Assembly: GCA_020441605.1 (NCBI GenBank)
Contig: JAGRLX010000390.1
Coordinates: 1 to 14,841 of the forward strand
Direction: 5' to 3'
DNA length: 14,841 nt
From: Alphaproteobacteria bacterium
GTDB taxonomy: Bacteria > Pseudomonadota > Alphaproteobacteria > Rhizobiales > Aestuariivirgaceae
The translations under genes and the position numbers were made by a program. The notes beneath the pieces were generated by a model. That model saw only the letters and a list, made by a program, of their open reading frames with translations. It ran no database searches and was not told the DNA's origin. Below, piece by piece: positions 13,514 through 14,841 of this stretch. Numbering within the stretch: the first letter of the stretch is position 1; the number at the start of each line of letters is the position of its first letter.

Positions 13514-14347
13514 ATGCAGACAGACGAGACCGCGCCACAGCCGGGTGCGGCAGCAAGAGCCAAGCGCGCGCCATCGCACACGATCAACGCCATTACGCAT
13601 TCCGACGTGCTGCGCAGCCTGCGCGACGGCCTGCGGGATTTCCAGCGCGCGCCCGCCTACGGCCTGTTCTTCGGCCTCGCCTACGCGGCCTTCGGGTGGT
13701 TCATCCTCTATCTCATGATCGTGCTCGACATCGGGTCCTACGCCTATCCGATGGTTACGGGCTTTGCGCTGGTGGCGCCATTTGCCGCGGCAGGACTCTA
13801 TGAGATCTCCCGCCGCCTCGAAGCTGGGGAGCCGCTCACGTGGGCGGCGATCTTCGGCTGCATCTTCGGGCGGGGGGGCAAGGCGGTTGGCATCATGGCC
13901 ATCGTCACCACCTTTTCCTACATCATCTGGCTCGACATTGCGGTTGCGCTCTATGTGATGTTCTTCAGCATGAAGCCGCTGCGCTTCGATGCCCTGCTTG
14001 AAGCGATCATCACCACACCGAAGGGCGTGGTCTTCTTCCTGGTCGGCAATGGCGTGGGAGCGGTCCTGGCAGTTATCGTGTTTTCGATCATGGTGATCTC
14101 GCTGCCGATGGTCTTCGACCGCCAGGTCGATTTTGTCACGGCGATGATCACGTCGGTCAAGTCAGTACTGGCCAATCCCAAGCCGATGCTTCTGTGGTGT
14201 GCCATCATCGGCGTACTGCTCGGCCTGTCGCTGGTCTCGATGTTTGTCGGATTGCTGGTGACGCTGCCCATCCTCGGCCATGCCACCTGGCATCTCTACA
14301 AGCGCACGGTCATGCCCGGCGAAGACACGACGACCGCAGTGGCTTGA
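13514..14347 (+). CDS. DUF2189 family integral membrane protein
   Basis: The 277-residue protein has a polar N-terminus (1-30, Ala- and Pro-rich), an amphipathic stretch LRSLRDGLRDFQRAPAYGLF and about five or six hydrophobic helices (near 48-70, 76-96, 125-150, 172-197 and 225-254). The RDGLRDFQRAPAYGLFFGLAY and APFAAAGLYEISRRLEAGE segments identify the DUF2189 family, inner-membrane proteins of unknown function. The motif LPILGHATWHLYKR near the C-terminus is well conserved in that family. The ATG at 13514 has GGAGGA 8 bases upstream. It converges with the acyl-CoA synthetase gene and is divergent from the SDR operon, so nothing around it reveals a role. Confidence 0.88.
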   Translation: MQTDETAPQPGAAARAKRAPSHTINAITHSDVLRSLRDGLRDFQRAPAYGLFFGLAYAAFGWFILYLMIVLDIGSYAYPMVTGFALVAPFAAAGLYEISRRLEAGEPLTWAAIFGCIFGRGGKAVGIMAIVTTFSYIIWLDIAVALYVMFFSMKPLRFDALLEAIITTPKGVVFFLVGNGVGAVLAVIVFSIMVISLPMVFDRQVDFVTAMITSVKSVLANPKPMLLWCAIIGVLLGLSLVSMFVGLLVTLPILGHATWHLYKRTVMPGEDTTTAVA

Positions 14348-14427
14348 GCGCGGCAGGGTGCCGTCCCGCGGGCGATACCGGACGAGCCATGGGAGGAGCA
14401 GTGACGACCGACTGATCGACCGTAGCG

Positions 14428-14841
14428 CTATACGCCGATGCCCTTGGCTGCCAGCGCGGCTCTGATCTCGTCGAGAATTGCCGGATCGTCGATCGTGGCT
14501 GGCGTCTTGAAGTCCTCTCCGTCGGCGATCTTGCGCATGGTGCCGCGCAGGATCTTGCCTGAGCGGGTCTTGGGCAGGCGCTGCACCACGGCGACAGTGC
14601 GCAGTGCCGCGACTGCGCCGATCTTGTCGCGGACGAGCTTCACGCATTCCTTCTCGATGTCGGCGGCAGACGTGCCGACCCCTGCCTTCAGCACCACGAA
14701 GCCGACCGGGACCTGGCCCTTGAGCTGGTCCGCAATGCCGATGACGGCGGTCTCCGCGACGCCGGGATGGTTGGCGAGCACTTCCTCCATGCCGCCGGTC
14801 GACAGCCGGTGGCCAGCCACGTTGATGATGTCGTCGGTGCG
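14428..14841 (-). CDS. prpE: Propionyl-CoA synthetase-like acyl-CoA ligase, C-terminal part (5' end outside window)
   Basis: The visible 137 residues, reading from the window edge, begin RTDDIINVAGHRLSTGGMEE, which is the hinge and A8 region of acetyl/propionyl-CoA synthetases. They continue with the C-terminal domain: AVIGIADQLKGQVPVGFVVL, then LPKTRSGKILRGTMRKIADGE, whose Lys in SGKILR is the adenylation-step lysine. The ending with PATIDDPAILDEI resembles propionyl-CoA synthetase PrpE more than acetyl-CoA synthetase, so activation of propionate to propionyl-CoA is the likely reaction. The AMP-binding N-terminal domain is not in the window, so the substrate assignment is moderate. Eighty bases separate its stop from that of the DUF2189 gene; I see no clear terminator there. 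Confidence 0.85.
   Translation of the reverse strand, partial: RTDDIINVAGHRLSTGGMEEVLANHPGVAETAVIGIADQLKGQVPVGFVVLKAGVGTSAADIEKECVKLVRDKIGAVAALRTVAVVQRLPKTRSGKILRGTMRKIADGEDFKTPATIDDPAILDEIRAALAAKGIGV

Noticed and set aside
13237..13593. Upstream extension of the second SDR gene (longer open frame to 13593)
   Set aside because: The extra 119 residues have no SDR-like or signal sequence, and the conserved domain begins exactly at the ATG at 13236.

Overview
The window looks like a chromosomal segment of an alphaproteobacterium of the order Hyphomicrobiales; the protein types and high GC suggest a Devosia-like genus, but that is a guess. The support is the clustering of alphaproteobacterial families: an RcdA/DUF1465 protein, a DUF1192 coiled-coil protein, a DUF1013/TrcR-type regulator, a cysteine-free ribosomal protein L31 and an OmpA-like peptidoglycan-binding protein with a coiled-coil stem.

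Layout. Bases 1-2386 hold the 3' end of an envelope OmpA-domain gene (+), convergent with and overlapping an MsbA-type ABC exporter (-). Bases 2398-2768 are the rpmE unit with its own promoter and terminator. Bases 2874-5210 are on the minus strand: a c-type cytochrome, a 362-base gap without a recognisable gene, a lytic transglycosylase and rcdA. Bases 5338-5467 hold a candidate small RNA on the minus strand, with three stems, a CUCCU-bearing loop and a strong intrinsic terminator. Bases 5523-8234 hold DUF1192 (-), divergent from a quinone oxidoreductase, then trcR translationally coupled to an atypical SDR (+). This first part looks like conserved housekeeping, envelope and cell-cycle sequence.

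From about 8.3 kb the character becomes accessory or catabolic. There is a 671-residue flavin/4Fe-4S enzyme closely resembling trimethylamine dehydrogenase but with an altered substrate bowl. Next come a regulatory region carrying three palindromic CTTAC-N3-GTAAG operators, an AhpD/CMD-family protein and a TetR-family regulator. Convergent to these are two SDR genes on the minus strand; the downstream one is broken by a one-base frameshift. A DUF2189 membrane protein (+) and the 3' end of a propionyl-CoA synthetase-like gene (-) close the window.

How the genes may work together (inference): the TetR protein probably represses its own CMD-tetR transcript through the three operators. The TMADH-like oxidase, CMD protein and two SDRs could form a small oxidative pathway for an unidentified amine or carbonyl compound. 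The least expected items are the operator array, the substrate-site changes in the TMADH-like enzyme, the candidate sRNA beside rcdA, an apparently leaderless SDR promoter and the SDR frameshift. I saw no tRNA, rRNA, CRISPR array, insertion sequence or attachment site.
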